Shown: positions 26,601 to 34,449 of the stretch, piece after piece
Layout of the letters: each line of letters starts with the position of its first letter
How positions within the stretch are numbered: position 1 is the first letter of the stretch
NCBI GenBank assembly: GCA_938092005.1
Contig: CALKOU010000002.1
Location: 124,001 to 188,000, forward strand
Direction: 5' to 3'
DNA length: 64,000 nucleotides
Origin: an uncultured Flavobacteriaceae bacterium
GTDB lineage: Bacteria; Bacteroidota; Bacteroidia; Flavobacteriales; Flavobacteriaceae
Position numbers and translations under genes: made by a program
The notes under the pieces: generated by a model
Databases searched by the model: none
What the model was told of the DNA's origin: nothing
Seen by the model: only the letters and a program-made list of their open reading frames with translations

Positions 26601-26893
26601 ATAAAATCTTTCATTAAGCCGATCAACGTGTTGGCGTCTTGTTCGCCACTTTGGCGCCATACCATTTCACCTGCCTTATAAATCATAAGCGCTGGCAATC
26701 CTTTTACACGTAATGCTTCAGCTAACTTGGGGTTTTTATCCACATCTATCTTTACTACCTTCCCGTTGTCGCCCAGAGCTGCAGCCACATCACGTAATAC
26801 CGCATGCATTTGCACAGAAGGGTCGTTCCAATCTGTATAAAAACTTAACAGAATGGGAATGTTAGCATCAATTAGTTCTCCAAACTTGGACAT
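26597..26893 (-). CDS. Thioredoxin-fold protein lacking the CxxC active site
   Basis: 98 residues from the ATG at 26893 (MSKFGELIDANIPILLSFYTDW). The fold is plain: FYTDWNDPSVQM, then VVKIDVDKNPKLAEALRVKGLPALMIYKAGE with the cis-proline (LPAL). But the active-site CGPC is replaced by DPSV, and the whole protein from this start has no cysteine, so it cannot do disulfide exchange. Such cysteine-free thioredoxins recur in Flavobacteriaceae; their role is not known to me. A -7 box TATTTTTG (minus, 26919-26912) lies 18 bp upstream. Confidence 0.85.
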   Translation of the reverse strand: MSKFGELIDANIPILLSFYTDWNDPSVQMHAVLRDVAAALGDNGKVVKIDVDKNPKLAEALRVKGLPALMIYKAGEMVWRQSGEQDANTLIGLMKDFI

Positions 26894-26911
26894 GATGTTT
26901 GTTTTATGGGT

Positions 26912-26919
26912 CAAAAATA
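26912..26919 (-). promoter_or_regulatory. Candidate -7 box of the thioredoxin-like gene
   Basis: TATTTTTG on the minus strand fits TAnnTTTG; a TTG lies 16 bp further upstream. The leader would be only about 10-14 nt. Confidence 0.4.
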
Positions 26920-27034
26920 CATTTTTTCCACAACTCAACGAATAAAGCAGCTATTGACACCCGCATATTGTTGAAAATTCCTTACCACGTTTCCCTTTAT
27001 TGTTGCTATTTTTAACACAGCTTTAAAACCCACT

Positions 27035-29836
27035 ATGTCCAAAAACCGCTTGTTCCTTCTAGATGCTTATGCGCTGATTTTTCGTGGCTATTATGCATTT
27101 ATCAAAAATCCAAGAATCAACTCTAAAGGCATGGACACCAGTGCCATTTTGGGCTTTACTAACTCCCTTTTTGATGTCATCAAAAGAGAACGCCCCGATC
27201 ATTTGGCAGTTGCATTTGACAAAGGAGGCTCCCAATTCAGAAACGACCTTTTTACAGACTACAAAGCCAACCGATCTGAAACACCTGAAGCCATAAAAAT
27301 TGCGGTGCCCTATATTCAAACCCTACTTAAAGCGCTGCATATTCCCATTATTGAACTGGAAGGATATGAAGCCGATGACATTATTGGCACCCTAGCCAAA
27401 CAAGCCGAAAAAGAAAATTTTGAAGTTTTTATGGTAACCCCTGACAAAGACTTTGCACAGTTGGTTTCTGAAAACATATTCATGTATCGCCCCGCGCGCA
27501 TGGGCAATGGCATCGAAATTTGGGGTATACCCGAAGTACAAGAAAAATTTGAAATCAAACACCCCGATCAAGTCATTGATTATTTGGGCATGATGGGCGA
27601 TGCGGTGGATAACATCCCCGGCCTTCCAGGCGTTGGCGACAAAACAGCTAAAAAATTTCTAGCACAATATGGAAGTATGGAAGCCCTATTGGAACACACC
27701 CATGAGCTAAAGGGTAAAATGAAAGAAAAAATTGAAGCCAACAAAGAACTTGGATTGTTATCTAAGAAGTTGGCACGTATTTTATTGGATGTTCCTGTGC
27801 AGTTTGATGCCGATGACTACAAGCTATCAGATCCGGATGTGCCTGCCGTGAGTGAATTGTTTCAAGAACTTGAGTTCAGACGCTTAAGCGAAACCTTTAT
27901 CAAGGTCTTTAAGCCAACGGAAGAAACCGTCATTGAGGCAAAACCTCAGGAAAAAGCAGCCCCCGTTGCGTTTGATTTGTTTAATCAGCCCGGAGGTGGA
28001 CAAAACGATACGATTTCATCATTCAAATCACTCGATGATACTCCGCATCACTACCAGTGTGTTCAAACAAAACTGGAACGGAAATTACTCGTTCAAACCA
28101 TGCTCGCGCAAAAAAGCGTGTGTTTTGATACCGAAACCACAGGGTTAGACGCCATTAGCGCATCGCTAGTGGGCATTGCCTTTTGTTGGCAAGCGCACAC
28201 GGGTTATTATGTGCCCGTTCCTGAAGATCAAAACGAGCGTGAAGCCATACTTGCTTCGTTGTTGCCTTTTTTTGAAAATGAAGCCATTGAAAAGGTGGGG
28301 CAAAACCTAAAGTATGACATTAAAATTATGCAACAGCATGGCGTAACGGTCAAAGGACCGCTGTTTGATACCATGCTAGCACACTATATCATCAATCCCG
28401 ACATGCGGCATAATATGGACGTACTGGCCGAAACCTATCTTGCATATCGCCCAAAACCCATTACGGATTTGATTGGCAAAAAAGGGAAAAATCAAGGATC
28501 CATGCGTCACGTTCCGCTAGATCAGCAAACCGAATATGCAGCAGAAGATGCCGACATTACCTGGCAACTTAAAGAGCATTTTGAACAGGAGCTTGGTAAA
28601 AACGAACAACGCTCATTGTTGGACAAGGTTGAACTTCCTTTGATACGGGTCTTAGCAGCCATGGAACTGGCAGGGATTAGCGTAGACGTACCCTATTTAA
28701 ACACCATGTCCAAAACGTTACAAGACGAAGCAACAGCATTAGAACAACGCATTTTTGAGCAAGCAGGCGAGACCTTTAATTTGGCATCTCCCAAACAATT
28801 GGGGCCTGTGCTATTTGACAAGCTAAAATTGGTAGACAAACCCAAAAAAACCAAAACGGGACAATACTCCACCGCTGAAGATGTGCTTTCAACCCTGGCT
28901 AAAGAACACCCCATTGTAGCTGATATTTTGGAATGGCGCAGCGTTCAAAAACTCAACAACACTTATGTATCGGCATTGCCCGAAGACGTGAATACAACCA
29001 CAAAACGCATCCACACGGTTTACAATCAAGCGGTTGCTGCCACTGGCCGACTAAGCAGTAACCATCCAAACTTGCAAAATATTCCCATTCGTACACCCAG
29101 AGGGCAGCAGGTGCGAAAAGCCTTTGTGGCCAAAGACGATGCGCACGTGCTTATGGCGGCGGATTACTCTCAAATTGAACTGCGCATCATCGCTTCATTG
29201 AGTGAAGACCCAAGCATGTTGGCGGCTTTTAACAACAACGAAGATATACACGCAGCCACAGCAGCAAAAGTATTTCATGTGCCCCTTTCTGAAGTGACAC
29301 GAGAACAACGAAGTCAAGCCAAAACCGTCAATTTTGGTATTATTTATGGCGTGTCGGCCTTTGGGCTTAGCAATCAAACCACGCTCAATCGCAAAGAAGC
29401 AAAAGCCCTTATTGATGCGTACTATGAAAGCTACCCCAAACTAAAGGCATATATGAGTGAGCAAGTGGATTTTGCCCGAGAGCATGGCTATGTGGCCACC
29501 GTTTTGGGCAGACGCCGTTATTTAAAAGACATCAATTCTCGAAACGCCATAGTACGTGGTGCTGCCGAACGCAACGCCATCAATGCGCCCATTCAAGGAA
29601 GTGCTGCCGATATCATCAAGCTAGCCATGCTGACTATATATGACAAAATGCAAGAGCAACACTTTAAGGCACAAATGCTCCTGCAAGTGCATGACGAACT
29701 GGTGTTTGAGTGTCCAAAATCGGAACTGGATGCCCTAACACAGCTTGTAAAAACCGAAATGGAAGCCGCCTATTCCCTTCAAGTTCCACTTACCGTTGAC
29801 ATCGGGATCGGGCAGAACTGGCTGGAAGCGCATTGA
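27035..29836 (+). CDS. polA: DNA polymerase I
   Basis: 933 residues. N-terminal 5' nuclease (1-about 290: FLLDAYALIFRGYYAF, EADDIIGTLA, GDAVDNIPGLPGVGDKTA). The 3'-5' exonuclease domain has motif FDTETTGLD (about 366), NLKYD and YAAEDADIT, so proofreading residues appear intact. Polymerase domain: motif A DYSQIELR (about 710), motif B region RSQAKTVNFGIIYG, motif C QVHDELVFE (about 890). It fills gaps in repair and removes Okazaki primers. In Flavobacteriaceae polA is often directly upstream of rplM; here two extra genes lie between. Confidence 0.97.
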   Translation: MSKNRLFLLDAYALIFRGYYAFIKNPRINSKGMDTSAILGFTNSLFDVIKRERPDHLAVAFDKGGSQFRNDLFTDYKANRSETPEAIKIAVPYIQTLLKALHIPIIELEGYEADDIIGTLAKQAEKENFEVFMVTPDKDFAQLVSENIFMYRPARMGNGIEIWGIPEVQEKFEIKHPDQVIDYLGMMGDAVDNIPGLPGVGDKTAKKFLAQYGSMEALLEHTHELKGKMKEKIEANKELGLLSKKLARILLDVPVQFDADDYKLSDPDVPAVSELFQELEFRRLSETFIKVFKPTEETVIEAKPQEKAAPVAFDLFNQPGGGQNDTISSFKSLDDTPHHYQCVQTKLERKLLVQTMLAQKSVCFDTETTGLDAISASLVGIAFCWQAHTGYYVPVPEDQNEREAILASLLPFFENEAIEKVGQNLKYDIKIMQQHGVTVKGPLFDTMLAHYIINPDMRHNMDVLAETYLAYRPKPITDLIGKKGKNQGSMRHVPLDQQTEYAAEDADITWQLKEHFEQELGKNEQRSLLDKVELPLIRVLAAMELAGISVDVPYLNTMSKTLQDEATALEQRIFEQAGETFNLASPKQLGPVLFDKLKLVDKPKKTKTGQYSTAEDVLSTLAKEHPIVADILEWRSVQKLNNTYVSALPEDVNTTTKRIHTVYNQAVAATGRLSSNHPNLQNIPIRTPRGQQVRKAFVAKDDAHVLMAADYSQIELRIIASLSEDPSMLAAFNNNEDIHAATAAKVFHVPLSEVTREQRSQAKTVNFGIIYGVSAFGLSNQTTLNRKEAKALIDAYYESYPKLKAYMSEQVDFAREHGYVATVLGRRRYLKDINSRNAIVRGAAERNAINAPIQGSAADIIKLAMLTIYDKMQEQHFKAQMLLQVHDELVFECPKSELDALTQLVKTEMEAAYSLQVPLTVDIGIGQNWLEAH

Positions 29837-29911
29837 TTTTAAAGTTTTTGACTTGATTTTTGGGTTATCCTTTGTAACTTGGAAAATCAATGTGCACCAA
29901 ATTTTAAAATC

Positions 29912-30499
29912 ATGAAACAATATTTAATACTGGTTGTTTTAGTGGCTTCAGCAAATAGTTTTGCTCAAGATAAATGGAAAACTTCGGTTGAACTCGATTT
30001 TGGTTTTCCAAGTGATTGGGAATATGAGTACAAATCTGCACCTCATGAATATACACATGTAGATTTAGAGGACTCTGGGTTTGTATTAAATTCTTTTGGG
30101 GTTCAAGGGTATCATGGATATTTTATTTTTGAAAACCTGAGCATAGGGCCGGTAGGCGGATATAATTACCAATCTGTGCAAAAGCTTTCCATGTTGCGCT
30201 TGGGTGCTCGATTTCAGCTACATTTTACTGGCAGAGATAATGCGTTTACTTATTTACAATTCTCAAATAATTTTTCTCTGAACTATGAACGGTTTAAAGC
30301 TGGGACACACATAAGATATGGTTTGGCATTCCCTCTCAAAAAAACAGATACAATCATAATTTCATTAAATCTGTTTGGAGAACTTTCTCAATATTATATG
30401 AATGGTAGTAAGCCCCTCCTTGAATACGTTGGTAATGAAACTCCAGTAGTACTTAGAGAAAAACCCCATGTGGGTGTCAGTTTAGGAGTTACATTCTAG
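29912..30499 (+). CDS. Predicted outer-membrane beta-barrel protein of unknown function
   Basis: 195 residues from the ATG at 29912 (MKQYLILVVLVASANSFAQ, a signal peptide cut after FAQ). The rest shows short alternating strands ending in aromatic residues (e.g. GYFIFENLSIGPVGGYNY, RLGARFQLHFTG, HVGVSLGVTF), which suggests an 8-stranded porin-like barrel. The C-terminal phenylalanine is typical of outer-membrane proteins. It lies in an AT-rich stretch between polA and rplM. I do not recognise a family. Confidence 0.65.
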   Translation: MKQYLILVVLVASANSFAQDKWKTSVELDFGFPSDWEYEYKSAPHEYTHVDLEDSGFVLNSFGVQGYHGYFIFENLSIGPVGGYNYQSVQKLSMLRLGARFQLHFTGRDNAFTYLQFSNNFSLNYERFKAGTHIRYGLAFPLKKTDTIIISLNLFGELSQYYMNGSKPLLEYVGNETPVVLREKPHVGVSLGVTF

Positions 30500-30577
30500 C
30501 TACTGCTAAACGAGTCAGTTGTATTAATTATGTTTTGTAAACATTAACAAGTGCCACATATTATCTTTTCTGTCCCA

Positions 30578-30604
30578 AAAACAAATCTAAAAATAGCGTT
30601 TGCA
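30578..30604 (+). repeat. 27-bp direct repeat, copy 1
   Basis: Identical over 27 bp to 33359-33385 (starting AAAACAAATCTAAAAATAGC and ending GTTTGCA). The second copy carries the -33 box of the rplM promoter; this one lies 2781 bp upstream with no ribosomal gene behind it. Confidence 0.9.
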
Positions 30605-30636
30605 ATGTTAAAATCAAATAGATTGATTTTAACATT
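30604..30636. repeat. Perfect 14-bp inverted repeat next to the 880-residue protein's promoter
   Basis: AATGTTAAAATCAA (30604-30617), 5-nt centre, TTGATTTTAACATT (30623-30636). It ends 7 bp before the -33 box at 30643. Stem and flanks are AT-only or nearly so; on the plus strand it is followed by TTAATTTTT. It could be a regulator-binding site or a weak terminator shielding the downstream gene. Confidence 0.7.
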
Positions 30637-30642
30637 TTAATT

Positions 30643-30673
30643 TTTGTAGTAGAAGCTCCATTACATATATTTG
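30643..30673 (+). promoter_or_regulatory. Promoter of the T9SS cargo gene
   Basis: TTTG (30643-30646), 19-bp spacer, TATATTTG (30666-30673): a complete match to the Bacteroidota promoter consensus. The start of transcription should be near 30679, about 17 nt before the ATG. Confidence 0.75.
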
Positions 30674-30695
30674 AAATTCCTCAAATTTTTTATTT

Positions 30696-33338
30696 ATGAA
30701 ATCTACGCTTCTTCAATCACATATATCTTTATTTCTTTTATTATCAAGTTTTTGCATCGGGCAAACATTTACTAAAATAGGTTCAACTGCTTCGAACACT
30801 TACAGTATAAACATGAAGTTTGCAGTTGAATCTTATGACAACACTTTATATAAACTCACGACTACTATAAAAAATACTGGTGACAACGACATCGAAATGA
30901 ATAAAGGCGTTTTTCGATATAATTCAGATATTAATCATTTTGCATTGTTTAATTACGTCCCAGGAAATTTAAGCTATCCTGACGATCAGAGTTTGCTTAT
31001 TTCGATTGTTGATGATGAAGGCAAATATATTCACTCTGTAACACACGTGTTCCCATCTGGCAGTTGGGTAAACAGTAAATTAAAAAAGAATGATTCTTTT
31101 ACCATCGTAGCACATGTTAAAGCCTACACAACTTCTTTAAATGAATTAGCAAATAGTATGGAATTCTTTGTTGACGGAAATGTACCTCCTTTGTTTAATG
31201 ATATAAAAATATATCTATCAGGAAATGATCATCATGAAACCCAAATCTATTATAGAGCACAAGGCAGTAGCGCTGCGAAAAACATAACCATTAGTGAAAA
31301 TGATATGGTAGCCATGCGTATTGGAAAAGCATATAACGTATGGTCTGAAAATTTTGTTGAAGGGACGTATCGGTACATAAGTGAAAGCACACTAGCTAGC
31401 CCATCAACTATCGTGTCAAACAGTGGTGCAAGTCTAACGTTGAGTTTCAATAAAGAGCGTGTTGAAACAGCCTTATATACAATCAATGTTAGTGGGCTCC
31501 CAAATGAAGCTTCTGTTCCAGCCACGCTGACAAGTACATCAGGGGAAGTAAAGTATGATTTAATTATTTCCAACGGAGAAAATCGGGTTCTACAAGTGTT
31601 ACTATCCAATTATTTGTTAAAAATTGAAAATGTTACAGACTTAGAGGCAGAGGAAGTTTACACTCCAAGCCACGCTCCAATGGTTAGTGTTTCGAGTAAT
31701 GGGTCAAACAGTATTAACGTTACTTTTTCAGCTACATCTATTTATCCATTTTCAGTCAAAGGTTATCCAAATTATTTAAGTCACGGTACTGTAACTAGCG
31801 CCTCTGCATCTATTGATTCAAACTTTGAAGACACTAAAATAGATGTCATTTTTAAATATTCTGGTAATGATGGTGCTGGCGATAGAGGTAAAATAGCGCC
31901 TACTTACGCAACCCAAAATACAATAGAACAAAGCCGACGACTAGAAGCTGAAATGAATAGAAATGTAATGCCATTAATGATTCATTACACAGCTAACGCA
32001 TCAGGCGGCGGAAGTAAAGAAGCAATAAAAGATTTAGAAGGAGACAATTTGTATTTTCACTATAGAAGTCTGATTGAAGAAATCAACGTGATGCTTAACT
32101 TTAAAGACGATGAACACCCTTATCCCGCTTCTCTAATCGTAAGTCCAGATTTACTTGGTGCTATTCAACAAGATGTAATAAACGGGCATGATGAAGGAAT
32201 ACTGACTAAGCATTTTGATGTAAATGCAAAAATTAAATTAGCCTTTGAGGATGCTAATATTGACGTATCCAATTTGCCAACATTTGAGAACAACTTTAAA
32301 GGGTATTTACAATCAATAAACTACACCATAACCTATGTTGGAGCGTGTAGCATTCCATTTGGTTATCAACAGAACGTATGGTCTGCAGGTTCTGCTTTAT
32401 GGGTTTTTAATGATGCTAATGAAGCTAGTGATCCTCAAACTATTGGGAATAAAGTTGCTGCTTTTATGAATGACCTTGGCGTATATAAAGGAGATTGGAA
32501 GCCTGACTTTGTTGCCTTTGATCGATATGAACGTGACTGTTTTGGACCCGACGGACGCTTGTTTTATGCTTGGACACCACAACACTGGAATAAATATTTA
32601 GATTATTGCAAGGTAATTGCGGCTGGTATTGGAAATCCACCTGTCATGTTGTGGCAAATTCCTGGAGGACACGTTCCTACTGATTCTGAAACTCTTGTTA
32701 ATTTTGATCCAACTCGATTTTCTTCGGTAGCGCCACAATACTTGCTTGGCGATAGCTCTTTGAATGCAGGCGCAGCAAACGCAGTAGATGTGGTAAAAAA
32801 CATCTCTTTAAATGGAGGAAGTCATTATGGTTCATCATCAACAGTTAGCGAACTTCTGATGAAGGACACACATGATTGGACTACAAATCAGCTCAAGCGA
32901 TTGGCTGAAATGAATGTATTTAATATTTGTTGGGGTGGTGGTTCGACTTTAGGCACTGTTCCTATTGGAACAAATGGAGACGATGATGGCTGGTTGGCTA
33001 ATAAGCTTGATGAATACTACCACGACGTTTATTTCAATACCAATAAAGATTTTGGCTATGCTGTGAGTGTGGCCTGTGGGCAAACACTTGGTTCAACAAC
33101 GGATAATCCATACACAATTGTATATCCAAACCCAACAACAGAAGCAATAAATTTCAGTAGTTCTGTTAATGTTCAGAAGTTAATTTTGTACGATGCAAAG
33201 GGACGTGTTTGTCATCAAGTTGAGGGTCAAAATATTGTGCGTTTTTCTCTAAAAGGATTGAGAGCAGGATTGTATTTTGCTAAAATTCATCTTGACAACA
33301 ACAAAGAAGTAACTATTAAGATAGTTAAAATCAATTAA
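30696..33338 (+). CDS. Large exported protein with type A T9SS sorting domain; possible glycoside-hydrolase-like barrel
   Basis: 880 residues. Signal peptide MKSTLLQSHISLFLLLSSFC, cut near IGQ. Residues about 25-165 form a beta-rich module (SMEFFVDGNVPP). About 175-400 are further Ig-like or binding modules. From about 400 to 770 there is an alpha/beta domain with MPLMIHYTANASGGG, FVAFDRYERDCFGPDG, MLWQIPGGHVPT and FNICWGGG, which looks like a TIM barrel of a carbohydrate-active enzyme. The last 75 residues (YPNPTTEAINFSS to the end VTIKIVKIN) are a type A sorting domain for the type IX secretion system. Enzyme family and substrate are not recognised. It has its own strong promoter and is bracketed by 27-bp direct repeats. 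Confidence 0.75.
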   Translation: MKSTLLQSHISLFLLLSSFCIGQTFTKIGSTASNTYSINMKFAVESYDNTLYKLTTTIKNTGDNDIEMNKGVFRYNSDINHFALFNYVPGNLSYPDDQSLLISIVDDEGKYIHSVTHVFPSGSWVNSKLKKNDSFTIVAHVKAYTTSLNELANSMEFFVDGNVPPLFNDIKIYLSGNDHHETQIYYRAQGSSAAKNITISENDMVAMRIGKAYNVWSENFVEGTYRYISESTLASPSTIVSNSGASLTLSFNKERVETALYTINVSGLPNEASVPATLTSTSGEVKYDLIISNGENRVLQVLLSNYLLKIENVTDLEAEEVYTPSHAPMVSVSSNGSNSINVTFSATSIYPFSVKGYPNYLSHGTVTSASASIDSNFEDTKIDVIFKYSGNDGAGDRGKIAPTYATQNTIEQSRRLEAEMNRNVMPLMIHYTANASGGGSKEAIKDLEGDNLYFHYRSLIEEINVMLNFKDDEHPYPASLIVSPDLLGAIQQDVINGHDEGILTKHFDVNAKIKLAFEDANIDVSNLPTFENNFKGYLQSINYTITYVGACSIPFGYQQNVWSAGSALWVFNDANEASDPQTIGNKVAAFMNDLGVYKGDWKPDFVAFDRYERDCFGPDGRLFYAWTPQHWNKYLDYCKVIAAGIGNPPVMLWQIPGGHVPTDSETLVNFDPTRFSSVAPQYLLGDSSLNAGAANAVDVVKNISLNGGSHYGSSSTVSELLMKDTHDWTTNQLKRLAEMNVFNICWGGGSTLGTVPIGTNGDDDGWLANKLDEYYHDVYFNTNKDFGYAVSVACGQTLGSTTDNPYTIVYPNPTTEAINFSSSVNVQKLILYDAKGRVCHQVEGQNIVRFSLKGLRAGLYFAKIHLDNNKEVTIKIVKIN

Positions 33339-33358
33339 CAAAGGCAATGGATTGCTTT

Positions 33359-33385
33359 AAAACAAATCTAAAAATAGCGTTTGCA
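33359..33385 (+). repeat. 27-bp direct repeat, copy 2 (contains the rplM -33 box)
   Basis: Perfect copy of 30578-30604. It starts 20 bp after the stop of the T9SS cargo gene and ends 2 bp past the rplM -33 element TTTG (33380-33383). Confidence 0.9.
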
Positions 33386-33410
33386 TTATTGGGGATAGTT
33401 TGTACATTTG
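33380..33410 (+). promoter_or_regulatory. Promoter of rplM-rpsI
   Basis: TTTG (33380-33383), 19-bp spacer, TACATTTG (33403-33410): full match to the phylum consensus. Transcript start about 33416, giving a leader of about 50 nt. Confidence 0.8.
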
Positions 33411-33467
33411 CAGCCCGCCAAACAGAGGTACATTTCTGTACGGCGATAACGAGCAAAAACGTATATA
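33411..33467 (+). other. rplM 5' leader with small hairpin
   Basis: The predicted untranslated leader contains a hairpin GTACA-TTTC-TGTAC (33428-33441). Ribosomal-protein leaders often bind their own product. Whether this one does cannot be told from one sequence. Confidence 0.35.
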
Positions 33468-33923
33468 GTGGACTCATTAAGTTATAAAACCGTATCCATC
33501 AACAAGCAAAACGCTGATAAACAGTGGGTTGTAGTTGATGCCGCCGACCAAATTCTAGGTCGCTTTTCTTCAAAAGTAGCCAAGCTATTGCGTGGCAAAT
33601 ACAAGCCAAGCTTTACGCCTCACGTAGACTGTGGCGACAATGTCATTGTAATCAATGCTGAAAAAATTAAACTAACAGGCAATAAGTGGACCGAAAAAAC
33701 CTATATCCGACACACCGGATATCCAGGTGGTCAACGATCCCTTACCGCTACCGAAGTATTTGAAAAAGACCCAACACGTGTTGTTGAAAAAGCCGTAAAG
33801 GGTATGCTTCCAAAAAACAAATTAGGTGCTGAGTTGTTCCGAAACCTTTATGTTATTGAAGGTGCCGAGCACAATCACGGTGGACAACAGCCTAAAGAAC
33901 TAAACATCAACGATTTAAATTAA
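33468..33923 (+). CDS. rplM: 50S ribosomal protein L13
   Basis: 151 residues starting at a GTG (MDSLSYKTVSINKQNADKQW), the N-terminus usual in Flavobacteriia. L13 core: WVVVDAADQILGRFSSKVA, HVDCGDNVIVINAEKIKLTG, GMLPKNKLG. Part of the 50S subunit assembly core. Followed after 1 bp by rpsI, the universal L13-S9 pair. Confidence 0.97.
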   Translation: MDSLSYKTVSINKQNADKQWVVVDAADQILGRFSSKVAKLLRGKYKPSFTPHVDCGDNVIVINAEKIKLTGNKWTEKTYIRHTGYPGGQRSLTATEVFEKDPTRVVEKAVKGMLPKNKLGAELFRNLYVIEGAEHNHGGQQPKELNINDLN

Positions 33924-33924
33924 T

Positions 33925-34311
33925 ATGGAAACCATCCACAAAATTGGTCGTCGCAAAACAGCCATTGCACGTGTATACCTATCTGAAGGAAAAGGTGAAA
34001 TCACGGTAAACAAAAAACCATTGGACGTTTATTTTGCGCCAGCAACATTACAATATAAAGTAAACCAGCCTTTCGCATTAACAGAAACAACTGGACAGTA
34101 TAATCTATCTGCATCTGTTGTAGGTGGAGGACCAAACGGACAAGCTGAGGCGGTACGTCTTGCGATTTCAAGAGCATTATGTGCCATTGACGAAGAGCAC
34201 CGTTTGGCGTTAAAGCCAGAAGGACTACTTACGCGTGACCCACGTATGGTGGAGCGTAAGAAATTTGGTCAGAAAAAGGCACGAAAAAAATTCCAATTCT
34301 CGAAACGTTAA
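33925..34311 (+). CDS. rpsI: 30S ribosomal protein S9
   Basis: 128 residues. METIHKIGRRKTAIARVYL at the start and the basic C-terminal tail RKKFGQKKARKKFQFSKR, whose final SKR reaches the P-site tRNA. Standard length. Cotranscribed with rplM. Confidence 0.97.
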   Translation: METIHKIGRRKTAIARVYLSEGKGEITVNKKPLDVYFAPATLQYKVNQPFALTETTGQYNLSASVVGGGPNGQAEAVRLAISRALCAIDEEHRLALKPEGLLTRDPRMVERKKFGQKKARKKFQFSKR

Positions 34312-34449
34312 CCTTACCGTTGCGCTTGCGCAACATCAAGTTCATTTAAATACCATTAATTTGTTGCCATTAGTTTAGCATCTAAATGCTCAAGGCCGAG
34401 ACATCGCCACTTAAGTATTGCTAATCAGGGAACGTAAACTATTACAACA
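34312..34449 (+). other. rpsI-rpsB spacer with hairpin; possible rpsB leader
   Basis: 138 bp. A perfect 7-bp hairpin GTTGCGC-TT-GCGCAAC (34319-34334) lies just after the rpsI stop but has no T-run, so it is at best a weak terminator. The rest (34335-34449) shows no full promoter match. It may be a processed leader of rpsB-tsf. Confidence 0.35.

Noticed and set aside
33346-33360. Small hairpin after the T9SS cargo gene (GCAA-TGGA-TTGC) as terminator
   Set aside because: Short stem with no T-run on either strand.
30578-33385. The cassette as an insertion sequence
   Set aside because: No transposase frame or terminal inverted repeats are present; only direct repeats were seen.
34319-34334. Hairpin after rpsI as a transcription terminator
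   Set aside because: The stem is only 7 bp with a 2-nt loop and no following T-run, so it is not a convincing intrinsic terminator.
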